Assembly: GCA_026874595.1 (NCBI GenBank)
Contig: CM049320.1
Coordinates: 19,415,714 to 19,479,713 of the forward strand
Source of the DNA: Sipunculus nudus
Lineage: Eukaryota > Annelida > Sipuncula > Golfingiida > Sipunculidae
Direction: 5' to 3'
DNA: 64,000 nt
In this document: positions 35,745-47,751 of the stretch, piece after piece
How the letters are laid out: the number at the start of each line of letters is the position of its first letter
How positions within the stretch are numbered: position 1 is the stretch's first letter
Translations under genes and position numbers: made by a program
Notes under the pieces: generated by a model
Seen by the model: the letters and a program-made list of their open reading frames with translations, nothing else
What the model was told of the DNA's origin: nothing
Database searches by the model: none

Positions 35745-37578
35745 TCAAAATGAAGGACTACAGCCAAGAGTTTCCTCCGACACACAGCATGCGGCCCACG
35801 TAGTATTCTCTCCGAAGTAGTTTGCACACACGAGGTCGTATTCGGCGCTTGGTCCCGCACAATCAAATGTATCTCCTGTGGCAGCGGCATCGAAAATGTC
35901 TTGGCAGGGCTGCAGGAGTTCATCAGCTTCGTAACATGTGCCTTCGGGGCCATTCCCATTATCTGGCCCGCACTGCTGCCCATATACACCTGCAATATAG
36001 GAGATTTTCAAGATCATATACCCATATTCATTCCATGTATGGACTGAGCACCAGCGGACACCGTTATATTAACCAGTTATTATGTTCAACGTAAATGATA
36101 TTTTAGTGTATACATATATTTGAAAATTAAAAATACATCTTGGGTAAAGGTAATGTACGAAACATATGCCTGTAATGCAAAAATATTCCATATATGCTTA
36201 AGTCATATAAGTCTAATCATCAGTAAAGTTTACAAAATTGCAGATATATAGAAAAATTAGGTTTAAGAAACTGTTAAACATTTGATCATGTCACATGTCA
36301 CTGATATCGGCAGATTCGGGACTTATTTCAACATTTCATTAGGTTTGATCCTGCAAACATATTTGTGGCTCAGCTGACTAAGATAATCTGAGCTATAGCG
36401 ATGGTCCTGCCGTCCGTCGGTCAACCGGTTAACTGTATGAAATTGCTGGAGCTAGGAATACAAAATTAAAAACAGTTAGATGTCCTTAAGTTGTCCTACC
36501 AAACCCAAAACAGGGTTACTGCGACTGTGTTTCCTCGAAAAAAAAATTAAGGAAAAACCTGTTTAGAGGTTTACCAGTAAAAGCCTGCTGTTATACTTCA
36601 AGAGTTTCATTTTTAAAACAAAAAACGTTTTGTTTATACTTGGCATAGATAATCCTCTATCAGTTTCCTGTGTACATGCATACAATTAGTCAATACAAAT
36701 TAGCATAATTTTTAAAAGTTATGGATCTGAATATAATGTACCTTGTCAAATCATCAGGAAATATATTTTCTCAATAAACAAGGAAACTGTTAAAGCTTAA
36801 AGCTTTTTCAAGGATGAAAGTTTATCTAATCAAACTTTAATCATATGGCAGAAGTTAGATTAGATTTTTTTTCAAATTATTAGCATAAATATAATACTAG
36901 TAACAATACCTTAAATTTTCCCCAAATTTGACCATGGAAATTTTTTCCCCTGTAAGAACTGATCATTTAATTTTAAAGAAAAAAACACATGATTTATTCT
37001 ATTGAAATTTGAAATAAACTCTTCAAATACAGTAGATTTTATTTAGGTTTTCAGACACCATTTGTAGTATAGTTTATATCTAGTCAACCCAGCCCGGTGG
37101 TGTGCAGTAAGTGTCAGAGCCCTCACATAGTCACCTGCATTGGAACTTACTCAAGTCAACGCAGCTAGCTCCCGATGCTCAGCAAAGCAAAGTTTTCCCT
37201 ACAGCCCCCCCCCCCCCCCCCCATGTCTAAATAAGTTGTTATAATTTTTTTGTAAATATTTCATATGAAACATGCTATCTCGAAAACCTATACTGCATGG
37301 TTTTTCCGTGGTAGTCATGTCAAAGTATAAGTTTGGCAATCATATATTTAGTTTTCGATTTTCACCAATAACAGGACCATTTTCTCTAAATTTTGGTAAT
37401 AATAATACATAAAAACAATAATAATGGGAATTAGTATATTCTGAATTGCTGAAATTTTACAAAATTTACCTGAGCGCCGTGACGCATAGGTCCTCCTTTT
37501 TTGGTTTATTCATCTTGTACAACTGATATTTCTTATTGAAATTAAACATCAGTAAATTGTGAGGAATTATTGTAAGGT

Positions 37579-37642
<64 letters not shown>

Positions 37643-37865
37643 GTGAATCAATTGCCTTTTCCAAATATATCGACCCCCTCTCCTCCCTCAATCCTGGCTA
37701 TGCCCCTGAATTTATCTGAATTAAGAAGCATATGGTGAAATGTAATATGAGCTAGTCACTTGTCTTAATAATGAAACATATCTCAGTTGTTAACTTGTAT
37801 ATTGTGATAAAATGAAAGACACTCTTACCTGCACACAGTAGCACACTCAACACGAATAATTTCAT
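35745..37865 (-). CDS. Small secreted eight-cysteine protein, two exons, 93 aa
   Basis: Exon 1 is 37829-37865 (start ATG at 37865) and encodes MKLFVLSVLLCA, a typical signal peptide, ending in a phase-1 donor G|GTAAGAG. Exon 2 is 35745-35989, entered through TATATTGCAG. Exon sizes sum to 282 nt. Cleavage probably falls after VYG or nearby. The mature chain of about 77-80 residues is acidic and has eight cysteines, with one CC pair near the C-terminus (AACC) and one NTT glycosylation site. I do not recognise the family and infer no activity beyond secretion with disulphides. A TATA box lies about 65 bp upstream. The intron (1.84 kb) is largely one dispersed repeat. The two-exon signal-peptide/mature split and matching phases make the model strong. 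Confidence 0.8.
36365..37502 (+). repeat. Complete copy of the 'agctcagctgac...ctgagcgccgtgac' repeat
   Basis: It starts 'gtggctcagctgactaagataatctgagctatagcgatgg' and ends 'acctgagcgccgtgacgcataggtcctcc'. It contains 'ttagatgtccttaa', 'ccaaacccaaaacagggtt' and a poly-C tract (about 37204-37222). It lies within the intron of the eight-cysteine protein gene. Confidence 0.65.
37580..37640. repeat. (TA)n microsatellite
   Basis: About 30 TA units. Confidence 0.95.
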
Positions 37866-37928
37866 ACTGATTGGTGCAATTGAATACAGTGTTGATGGAA
37901 AACTGAAATCTCATATGCCTTGCCCGAT

Positions 37929-37936
37929 ATTATATA
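37929..37936 (-). promoter_or_regulatory. TATA box of the eight-cysteine protein gene
   Basis: TATATAAT on the minus strand, 64 bp upstream of the ATG at 37865. That would place transcription start near 37900 and leave a leader of about 35 nt. Confidence 0.6.
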
Positions 37937-38107
37937 CATTCAAACATATGGCAGATTTCCCACCGTGGTTTCCGGCCACCTTGACCACTTTGATATCCTA
38001 TTAATCGGGATGGGCTAACAGCAACTTGCTACCCATATAGACTCTCTGATAAAATGATATGATATCAAGTGGCCCGATGAAAAGGGCACCTTGAGAAACT
38101 TCTCTTA

Positions 38108-38155
<48 letters not shown>

Positions 38156-39390
38156 TTTATATTTGAATGAATGTATGTACGTATGTATGTAACATAAGTA
38201 CACAGAAAAGTGGGTTTCCTCCGGATAGGAATCGCACCCATTTCCACCGAAGATAACCATGAAGGTCAGGGTTTTGTAGATGATTTAAGTATGCGTGTTC
38301 CGATATTATTTGTTAGTCCAATCTGGGTACGGAAGAACCAGCCACAGGTTTGACACGTGATGGGTAGTTGCCGCTGAGGTAGTTGCCATCCACCCCTTTC
38401 GTACCTCGCGTTTCCTTCTAGACTCCGCCAGTTGTGCTATCTCAGCGTCTTTTTCACCTTTGCATGCCACGCTAGACTTTTTCACGTATCTGTGCTGATG
38501 GACATTTTTTTCAGAGATGATCTGAAACTGTCCTTGTAGCGCCTTCGCTGACCTCCGACAAAAATCTTTTACGAGATGCCAGTTCTTTATATAAAATTTG
38601 TTTTGAGAGTGTCGTTTCTGGCATGCTGCAAATGTGATCTGTCTAGCCTACCTGGAATCGATGCAAGATGGTATAGATTGATGAGAGGTTAACACCCTGC
38701 GTATTCGCAAGGTTTAGGAAACTGCGACATGACGTCATAGTAATGACGTCAGGATACTAACTGAAACAACGGATTGCATGAGACAGAGAGAACTGATGGT
38801 CTTATATGGAGTGCAATATATATATATATATACATATAAATAGCGATGGGTGTTCAATGTATATATAGAGAGAAGGAACATGAGTTCACACCCTCTGCAA
38901 GGTCGCCTTTTCGTCCGTTGTTATAGGCACTTCGTCGCTTACTTGATGTGATGTTAACTAGTGTAGTTTGTGTAGTGTATTATATGTGTCCTTATATGAG
39001 TATAATAAGTATAGAAACAGTGCTTTAAAGATCCAAAAAGATTTTGCCAACTAATTTCTGTAGAAAACCCTTGTCTCTGTTAAAATCCCAAGATCAAGCC
39101 CGGTAGTCGGAGTTCATTGCAGATTAGGAAAATGCTGGTAGTTACCATTCTTATATCCCATTTTATTAGTAGGACAATTTTGAGAGAGGCTGACGTGGTA
39201 AAGGCCCTCATCGGTGACAACTACATAAATTTCAAAATTGAAACGACCTGATATCTTTCACAAAGACCTTATAAGAACTTTTCACAATCCAAAGTACCCT
39301 AAGCTCATTAAAATATACAGAGAGGAATCCAGAAATCACATAAATTCTCATTCAAAAGATAATTGAATGGGCCTCTTTAACCTATACCTT
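37937..39390. other. No gene recognised; microsatellites
   Basis: It contains (TA)n at about 38109-38151, a short (TA)n at 38817-38832, and otherwise sequence without protein-like frames or known repeat ends. Confidence 0.45.
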
Positions 39391-41930
39391 TAAAGCTCAG
39401 TTGACTATAAGTTGAGCTTTAGTCCATTGTCCGTCGTCCGTCCGTCTGTCTTGCCGTCAGTATGTCCGTCTGTAAGACTGGCACGTGTCGACACCATTGG
39501 ACCTACGAATCTGAAATTCGGCATACAGTTAGATGTCCCCAAAATCTCCTACCATGCCGAAAATTGGGTCAATAGGACTTCGTTCCTTCGAGATATTAAG
39601 GAAAAACCTCAATTTTTTTTATTAGAAATCTATTTTTACACTTCAGGACTGCCTAATATCAAAACCACTCATCTGGTTTTCTTCATATTTACCATAAATA
39701 TTACTCTATATAGTTCCTATGTACATGCCAGAAATTAAGTCAGTATTATTTAATTTTTTAAAAGTTATGGGCCCAAACATAATGGACTTTGTAAAAAAAT
39801 CAGGAAAGATATTTGGTCACTTGAGACCAAAAGTGTTAAAGGTAGGGACTTTTTTTCAGTAATACAACTTTAATTAATCAAAATTTAATTGTATACCAAA
39901 AATTAGATCAAAATCTGTTAAAATTTTTAAAGATTGGCAAAAATATAAAATTGGTACCTTAAATTTTGCCTACTCTACCAAAAATTGGGTCATTAGGACT
40001 TTGTTCGTTCGAGATATTAAATAAAAAAACCTCCGTTTTCCATAAAAAAAGCCATTGTTACACTTCAGGGCTGCCTTATATCAAAACCACTGATCTGTTT
40101 TTGATTATATTAAGTATTCACATTCTGTTGTGTATTTTCTATGAACATACCAAAAATTAGGTCAGTATTGGGTATTATTTTGAAGTGATGGGCCAAAATA
40201 TAATGCAATTTTAAAAAAATCAGGAAATATATTTACTCACCTAACATGAGAATTGCTGAACCTAGAGACTTACTTTTCAAGAATATAACTTTATTTAATC
40301 AAGATTCAGTTGTTTACCCAAAATTAGATCTGAATTTTGCCAATTTTTCAAGTTATTAGCATAAATAAAAAATCAATACCTTAAATTTTGTCCAACTTTG
40401 GCAATGGCACGTTTTTTTCCCTGTAAGCACTGTTGATTTAATTTTCACAGCAAATATACATCAGGAAATCTGAAATTTCAAAGAAATTGATTGGAAAGAA
40501 TAGCTTTTATTCACGTTTTCATACACCATGTCAAGTGTTGTTTACATCTAGCCCGCCTAGTAGTACAGCCTTCACTTGCATTATGTAACCCACCCCAGGC
40601 AGCTTGCCTTGGCTCAGCTTGGCCACTACCAGCAGGCTTCCCCTCTGCCCTGCACCCCCCCCCCCCCCCCCAGAAGGTGCATAAACTAGATGAATGTTAT
40701 TATTTTCTGTATTTGATTCATTCTTATTCTAGGCTATGCTACATTTTAGATTTTGTATTGTACCACCAGGGTTACAATGATTAAAGTGAACATTTAATTG
40801 TGTCCACAAAGTGGTGTATTGCTATGAAAGTGTGGATGTTCATCAGATAAGTAATTCCTTACTTCAGAAGAGTAAATACTTCACCAGGTGTGAAATTGAC
40901 TATTAATTCCAGTAATAAATTAAAACTGGGATAGTAATTAGCACAATGATATTGTTTGTACCTCATTCAACCAACAGTGTGTATACTTTTTTAAAAGATT
41001 TTTTATTTTATCAAATTTAGCATGTACTGAAAACTCCAATGTGCAAAACTTTTTAATAGTGATTCAAGGAATATTCTTGTAGATGCCATGTTGTGGCATT
41101 ATCTTCTTTTAAATTCAGTTTAAACATTTATGATTTAAAAATAATAAAATATATGTGTATGCATATTATGACCCTAATGAGCTACACTCTGGATATATAA
41201 TGATTGCAACTTTTGCAACAATTCTAATATTTTAACTTATAGTTTCACTTTTTTTACTCTGTATATATAATGATTGCAACTTTTGCAACAATTCTAATAT
41301 TTTAACTTTTATTTTCAGGGTTTTTTTTATTAAAAATCTATAAAACCTGTAAATAAAAAAATGATTCAGATAAAAGCTTCTTAATGGAAAAAGTGGATAT
41401 GCTTAAAAATAGGCTTATATATAAACTTAAATGCATTATTCCCTTGAAAGTGAAATAAGGGTATTAGTCCATTCTGTCCACTTACCTGTCCATCTGTAAA
41501 TATTCATATGCATCACAGTATCTCAAAACTTTTACTGTTTTTCTTCATGACAGTCTTGTCAGAGTATTAGTTTGCAATCATATATTTAGATCTTTACTAT
41601 AACCAAGTAGGAGGGCCCCTTTCCTCTTAGCTTTTCATATTCTTATATAAATGAAAAACATTACAATAGAATATTTCTACATCACAATTTTCAACCCCTC
41701 CTAAATAAATAAAAAATAAACCACTATATTTTACTCTTATAATCCATCAGTCAGGTAATTTCATTTATCATTTACTCACATATTACATTACATTCCTTTA
41801 TAAAAGCCCAACATGTCCATGATATTCATAAGCTTTATCGACTCGATATAGTATCACAGTGAAGAAACATTTATAGTCCAATCACGATCAGCTGAGCGCC
41901 GTGACCCATGGGTCCCTTGTTTTCAACAGG
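39390..41930 (+). repeat. Long 'agctcagttgac...gctgagcgccgtgacccatgggtccc' repeat, expanded
   Basis: It starts 'aaagctcagttgactataag' with 'gtccgtcgtccgtccgtctgtc' and ends 'agctgagcgccgtgacccatgggtcccttg'. An internal unit of about 425 bp is repeated ('ccgaaaattgggtcaataggacttcgttc' at about 39560 and its counterpart at about 39977). A poly-C tract is at 40657-40671. A 73-bp tandem duplication ('atataatgattgcaacttttgcaac') is at about 41194-41312. Confidence 0.65.
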
Positions 41931-42501
41931 CGCCAGTACCCTTTGAGTCAGGGACCAAAAAACTTAAATGTACAACAAAAATCTCTTACACAAACACATC
42001 TGAATCGCTTCATTGACAGCTGTACGTCCCAAAGTCATTTCCAGTGAAAGCTCCTGACAATATGTGAAGATATGTGTAGTCTCAGAACAACGATACGACC
42101 ACTACAGCAAGCTGATTGTTCACCCTCGACCTCATCATTGAGTAATGGCAAGCTAATTTGTACTAATAATCATCATAATATACATATATACATATGAGCG
42201 TGTGATATGTTATGATTATAAACGAGAAACAAACTTTCAGGGCTGACTATGCACTCTGAAATTCTGAAAAAAACAGAACTCTTCCAAGTGGCATTACAAT
42301 TTAAGTTGCATTGTATTTTTTTTTTTTTGTCAGGAAAAAGTCTAAATTCTATATATTGTTCAAAAGAATACGAAATAAGCCAGAACAAGAGAGTACGAAT
42401 TAAATAACATAATTTAAATTGTTAAAATTAAATATATTATTGAATATCCATCATGGCAAACAAGGATGATGTCCAGGTCATGAGCTAAGCATTGTTTTAT
42501 G
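41931..42501. other. Spacer, no gene recognised
   Basis: Downstream flank of the minus-strand Pro/Gln-repeat gene. Its poly(A) region may be here. No convincing exon is seen. Confidence 0.4.
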
Positions 42502-42549
42502 TCAGTCATCAATACCAAGGTTTGCAATCATTCCGGGGTATAGGGGGTA

Positions 42550-42602
<53 letters not shown>

Positions 42603-44397
42603 CATGATGTGATTGGTCCTGCTGTCCAGGATCCAGTTGAGGTTGTACTGTGTCCTGATGAAAAGGGTCCAATTGAGGTGGCGTAGAGTCCTGCTGAATA
42701 GAGTCCAGTTCAGGTGGCTCAGTAGGCTGCTCGCCAGGGACCAGCTGAGGTGGTGTTGGGTCCTGATCATAAGGGTCCACTTGAGATGGCATGGAGTCCT
42801 GCTGACTAGAGTCCAGCTGAGGTGGCGCAGGGTGCTGCTCGCCAGGCCCCACTTGAGGTGGCTCAGTAGGTTGCTGGACAGGGCCATGCTGAGGTGGTGT
42901 TTGGTCCTGATTGTTAGGATCCACTTGAGATGGCAAGGATTCCCGCTGACTAGAGTCCAGCCGGGGTAGCGCAGGGTCCACTTGAGGTGGCTCAGTAGGC
43001 TGCTGGGCAGTTCCAAGCTGAGGTTGTGATGGGTCTGCTTGAGATGAGGCATTGTCCTGCTGGCTAGGCTTGTACTGAGTTGTTGCTGGTTCCTGCTGGT
43101 TAGGTTCCAGTTGGGGTAGTGCCTGGTCAGAGACCAGCGGAGGTGATCTCTTTTCCTGAGTGCTGGGATCAAATTGAAGTGGTGCTGGGTCCTGCTGTCG
43201 TGAGTATAGTTGAGGTGATCCTAGATTGTGATTGACAGTTTCTGGTAGAGTGTGGTGTTGACCCTGTAACTGACCAGCATTTTTGGCATTCAGTAGTTTT
43301 GTTTTCTTGGTTTGTCCACATCTTTTCTCCTTATGAACAGGTATATCTGGAAGGAAGAAATACATCAAATAAAAAATAATATCAACACTAATACCCCTTA
43401 TGTCATTTAAGCGAAACGTAATTGTTAAAGAAAACAAGGGAAATTACTGAGAAATCATAAGAAACCACATACCCTCAGATTCCAAGAGTAATCGGCCCTT
43501 TGACTCTGGTGGCAGCGGTGCCTTCTGTCTCACTTCGGAATGAATCACTGTAACCTTGCATTTGGTCTTTCTTCTTCTTCTACGCCGTTTTCGATTGGCC
43601 ACAGGTGTATCTGAAACATGGTAATGCCATCATTATATAAGAGGTAGTACATTTTGGGGATAAAAATACCAACACTGAGTATAATATGGAAATTATATTT
43701 TAATTGAAAATATTGCATACCATTATAATCTGAAGTTCCGCTGGTCTCGTCTGATTTTGGTTTATATTCACTGCCACGGCTGTTATATTCAGATTCATCT
43801 CTCTCTCTTTTTTCTGCTTCCATGATCATTTGTTGGGATGGCAAACTTACTCTTAATGGGATGGTACGACTACAGAACCTTGGTTCACAATCAGTATCTT
43901 GGTCATCACCAGAATTACTAGACGCTGACACATCATCTTGAAGTGGTTGACAAAATCTGAACTTTTGCATGGATAACTGTAGCATTAGTTGACCCCTGCT
44001 TGCACAGTGCCCACGCCAATTCCTCTTCATCATTGTTGCTACACGTTGAGCTAAAATACAGAGCACTTCTTTAACATGCAAAACCTGGTATCTCTCACAG
44101 TAAAAATCTTAGGTTAAAATCTATTTTTTAGACACAAAAATTATAGGAGGCACTATATATCCAGATAAATAATAAATAATGGAAAAGTGTTACAGTGATT
44201 TACTGTTAGGGTACTGGTTTGGACTGTGGATTGTTCTGGATCACAAAATTAATTCCATAAGTAAAGGTTAAAACCGTTCAATATCTGAGCTGATGTGCTA
44301 TATATGTGGTTTATGTGAGAATTTAATAACATTAAATATGAATACTTACAGTCAATCAGATTTCTTTGAAGACTGTCTGATTTGATGACTCACGTGC
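42502..44397 (-). CDS. Unrecognised protein with basic segment and Pro/Gln repeat, about 431 aa
   Basis: Coding exons on the minus strand: 43721-44050 (ATG at 44033), 43473-43610, and 42502-43346. Phase-1 junctions agree and give 1296 nt. A leader exon ends at donor 44350 (ACT|GTAAGTAT). The N-terminal 105 residues are hydrophilic. The middle exon has KRRRRRK, a likely nuclear signal, and both later exons begin D(T/I)PV, a possible internal duplication. The last exon encodes about 20 imperfect units of 11-12 residues of the PPQLDPxQQD type, arranged in higher-order blocks marked by PTEPPQV. The 3' end of the frame reads through a (TA)n microsatellite (42551-42599) as an alternating YI tract before the stop at 42502-42504, so the true end may be an unrecognised splice before it. 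No family is recognised. Confidence 0.55.
42551..42599. repeat. (TA)n microsatellite at the 3' end of the Pro/Gln-repeat frame
   Basis: About 24 TA units. They extend the open frame of the last exon as alternating Tyr/Ile. Confidence 0.9.
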
Positions 44398-44444
44398 ACT
44401 ATTATCATGGCTTCCCATGAGATACAAGTTTTTGTCAGGACAAC

Positions 44445-44605
44445 TTTGTTGGCCAATCAGCATACGAGGTAAGATCAGAGGTTTTGCAAGGACAGAAATT
44501 CGGCCAATCATGATGCGAGGTTTTGAACACATGACAATAGACATCATTTTCATTGGCTTTCTGTTACAAGGTTTTGTCATAATAAGAACAGCACTTATAG
44601 CTATT
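44445..44605. promoter_or_regulatory. CCAAT-box cluster upstream of the Pro/Gln-repeat gene
   Basis: GGCCAATCAG (about 44452) and GGCCAATCAT (about 44502) on the + strand, and inverted ATTGG at about 44550 and 44607. The cluster lies 50-260 bp upstream of the leader exon of the minus-strand gene. A plus-strand partner gene is possible but not shown. Short 'gcgaggtttt' and 'cagaggtttt' words repeat between the boxes. Confidence 0.4.
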
Positions 44606-44639
44606 AATTGGTGTGAAAAACCCATATTACCCCTCAGGT

Positions 44640-45115
44640 GATCGAGTTACGAGGTTTTGACTCGACAGCGACGAAAAGCTGTGATTCAATGTACTCAAAA
44701 TCCTGCACACAGCTCTGTCATATATAACGTGTTTTTCATGGAATTTTACATTTTATTTTGTATTTTCAGACACTCTGACTCTGGAGAAAACATCTTCGTT
44801 ACCAGGGAGGGACCAGGGCAAGTCTATTGTTCAAGTGCAGAAGCAGAAAATGAAGTGAGAGCTATATTCTCGTCACGTGGGTAGCCGTGAACCCAACTTT
44901 GGAGTGGTAAACTACTTGCTAGAGAGGAAGCCGAGATGGATGACGATATAATAAAGCTACACATGTACTCTTTATGTGAACACTGAAACACTCAGACAGA
45001 ACCCTGTCCACAATGCAAGGAATAATCAGTCGTAAAACTGTTGCAGACAAATAAACTTATCACAGGTACATGACCACTTGGTTTTAATAAATATACGTTC
45101 TACTTGAAAAAGTCT
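44640..45115 (+). other. Region with a possible terminal exon, otherwise no gene
   Basis: After 'tgtattttcag' at about 44770, a frame reads TLTLEKTSSLPGRDQGKSI and ends in a stop (TGA at about 44861). Its composition is protein-like, but no upstream partner exon is found, so it is only a candidate. Confidence 0.25.
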
Positions 45116-45117
45116 GT

Positions 45118-45227
<110 letters not shown>

Positions 45228-45248
45228 TACGGATGAATCTGACAGGTC

Positions 45249-45409
45249 CATGACAACCCATAGGTTGTCACAGTAAACATTTGACAACACTTTTCACAAC
45301 TCTAGAGGGTTTTCAAATTGAAATTTTGACAACCTGGGTTGTTGTTTTAGGTACACCCATTTGACAACCCTAAAGTTGTCGATTTGACAACCCTGTGTTT
45401 TCACTGTGA
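45249..45409. repeat. Cluster of TTGACAACC motifs between CACAGTRAA ends
   Basis: At least seven copies of (T)TGACAAC(C) in both orientations lie within 160 bp, several paired as hairpins (TGACAACC-cata-GGTTGTCA at 45251-45270). The segment 45269-45409 starts CACAGTAAAC and ends TTTTCACTGTG, a short inverted repeat. No target duplication is visible, so mobile status is unproven. Confidence 0.55.
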
Positions 45410-46759
45410 TTATTGACGTACTACCTCATATAGATCGAAAATGTGTTACATGCGTATGTGAAATATACATTATCAATAATTTTCGGCCAAACGTTTCGAA
45501 ATTTTGCATTTTAAACGCATTTTAATTTCTTTTGCTTTGTTTATGTTAGGGCAAAATAAAAGGCAGGGGACCAGTAACGATGTAGAAATATGTACATATA
45601 ACGTGTATTTTTTTATAAATAATACTCTTCAATATTTACTCGTTTATCTTGGTTAGTTAAGGATAACCAGTTTTGTTTAGGAATTATATTGATACTTAGT
45701 TTGTCAATTCTAAATACAAATGAATCATTTCTGTTGGTGGATAAATAAAACGTGTTATGATCTAATGTTTAACAGTTTCTTTAACCTAAATTTTCTATAT
45801 ATCTGCAATATTGTAAATTTTCTGATTAGACTAAATATAGGCTTAAGCATACATAGTATATTTTCGCATTACAGGCATTTGTTTCATACATTACCTTTAC
45901 CCAAGATGTATTTTTAATTTTCAAGTATATGTATGTTGCAGTCAATGTGTAAAATCAGTCAATTTGTAAACTGCCTGAAATTTTCAGTAATTTTACTAAT
46001 AGCTATTTTACAAAATGACTCAAATCTTCAAACATTTTTTTCAAAATTGACTGATAATCAGTCCAATTATTTGACAGATTGGCTGAAATTTTGAATTGGT
46101 GTAAGACAAATCATTTATTTAAAATAGATTATTATTATGATATAGATATATTCTAATATGGTATATCTTGCTAATTTTGAATAAACTTTATATTTTTTTC
46201 ATCTTCCTTCTTAAGCTACATGTGTTATAATATGATATGAAATATTATATGTATTCTAATATGGTATACCTTGTTAATTTTGAGTCAACTTTATATATTT
46301 TTTCCTTATGTCTTGAACTATACATGTGTAATAAATTGATGTGAAATATTTGATAAAGAATGATAAGGATATTCACAGTTAAACTAACAAAAAGTCACAG
46401 TAATATTTCACATTAATTGTTACATATGTAGCTTAAAAAGAGAAGAAAAACGTACAAACTGTTCTCAAATATTTTACAACCTGCTCCTTTTGAGAAAAGT
46501 GCATATTTTTGTCTTTTTTTAAGGTATGTGTGTAATATTTTGATGTGAGATATTTGATAGATAATGATGAGGATAATCAGTATTAAACAGATTTATAATA
46601 AGATTTAAGATTTACGCATATGCGCAAGATCCGACCTCCAGTCTTTATATGGTGAGCTGACATATTTGAGCACAGAGAACCCGTAACCTGGTGAAATACA
46701 GGAGATTAGAGATGAATCGGAATCCGAATGCATTATTGTGATTTCTGGCTTACCCTATC
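45410..46759. other. AT-rich spacer, no gene recognised
   Basis: Very AT-rich. It contains an approximate tandem duplication of 'tatattctaatatggtata.cttg.taattttga' at about 46145-46175 and 46245-46285 with similar flanks. No exon is seen. Confidence 0.45.
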
Positions 46760-46859
46760 CAGTGGCGGATCCAGAAATTCGAGAACAGGGGGCGCTTATA
46801 TAAGTTAAGGGCTGACGGGTATTATTAAAACGAAGTTATTGAATTTATTTTTTTATAAT

Positions 46860-46925
<66 letters not shown>

Positions 46926-47134
46926 ATATATTTATATATATATCATTACTACGTAACATTAGTATATGAAAAAAAAATTATGATCTAGTTTCTAGGAAAC
47001 AAAGCAGAAATATGAAAAATATGAAAATTAATTACTAATAAATGGAGAAAGAAATAGATAAAATGAGGGTTAAAATTTCAGCATAAATGCAGCGGGCGCC
47101 CCCCCCCCCCCCCCCCCCCCCGGATCCGCCACTG
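46760..47134. mobile_element. hAT-like MITE with CAGTGGCGGATCCAG terminal inverted repeats
   Basis: The left end is CAGTGGCGGATCCAGAAAT...GGGGGCGC. The right end is GCGCCCCC(n)CGGATCCGCCACTG. This terminal sequence is typical of non-autonomous hAT elements in animals. The length is 375 bp and nothing is coded. It contains (TC)n(TA)n (46862-46935) and a poly-C tract (47099-47121). An 8-bp target duplication is not evident. Confidence 0.75.
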
Positions 47135-47751
47135 CTTTGTGAATTGCTAATTAAAGTTCTTATAACGTTTCAGTGATTGGCGCATTAGCGTGTTTAACAA
47201 TGTGACCAGAGTTGATTATTTATACACTAGGTTTTGTTGTTAAAGGCGTGCGAGGCAACATCAACTTCACCAAACTTCTGATCCGTCTGTTTGCCGCTAG
47301 ATGTCCTTGTTGTTACGCACGGCTGCCACTGGCGGGCCTCCCACATGATAAAAACGCGTGGATATAAAGAAGAGGAGTAGCCTGTACACTGTGGGACTAG
47401 CACATTTTATCTTATTTTTAAAGGTTCGATAACTTATCTTTACTAAATACAAGTCATAGGCTTCTTTTCGTCGCAAAAAGTAAATCATCGTGTTCTATAC
47501 CACACCTATAAAGCCATTCATTTACGGTGACAAATCTAGTCAGTATGATAACCTGCAATTCTTGATTATTTTTACCTAAAGTAGCTTGTGTTACTCACTT
47601 GGAAATTGATTAAGCATTTGCTATCTTCAATGGCATAACTTTTGGAATAGAATTATTTGAAACAGCAAATAAATACGACTGTTTTCGTTTATGTTTGATT
47701 CATAGACTAATTTAGGTGATATTGTAGGTATCAATAGTTACTGTGATATAG
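47135..47751. other. Spacer, no gene recognised
   Basis: No protein-like frame, repeat end or RNA signature is seen. Confidence 0.4.

Noticed and set aside
44356-44625. 89-codon minus-strand frame at the 5' end of the Pro/Gln-repeat gene
   Set aside because: It overlaps the CCAAT cluster and uses a different frame from the one that splices at 44350; the region is better read as promoter and leader.
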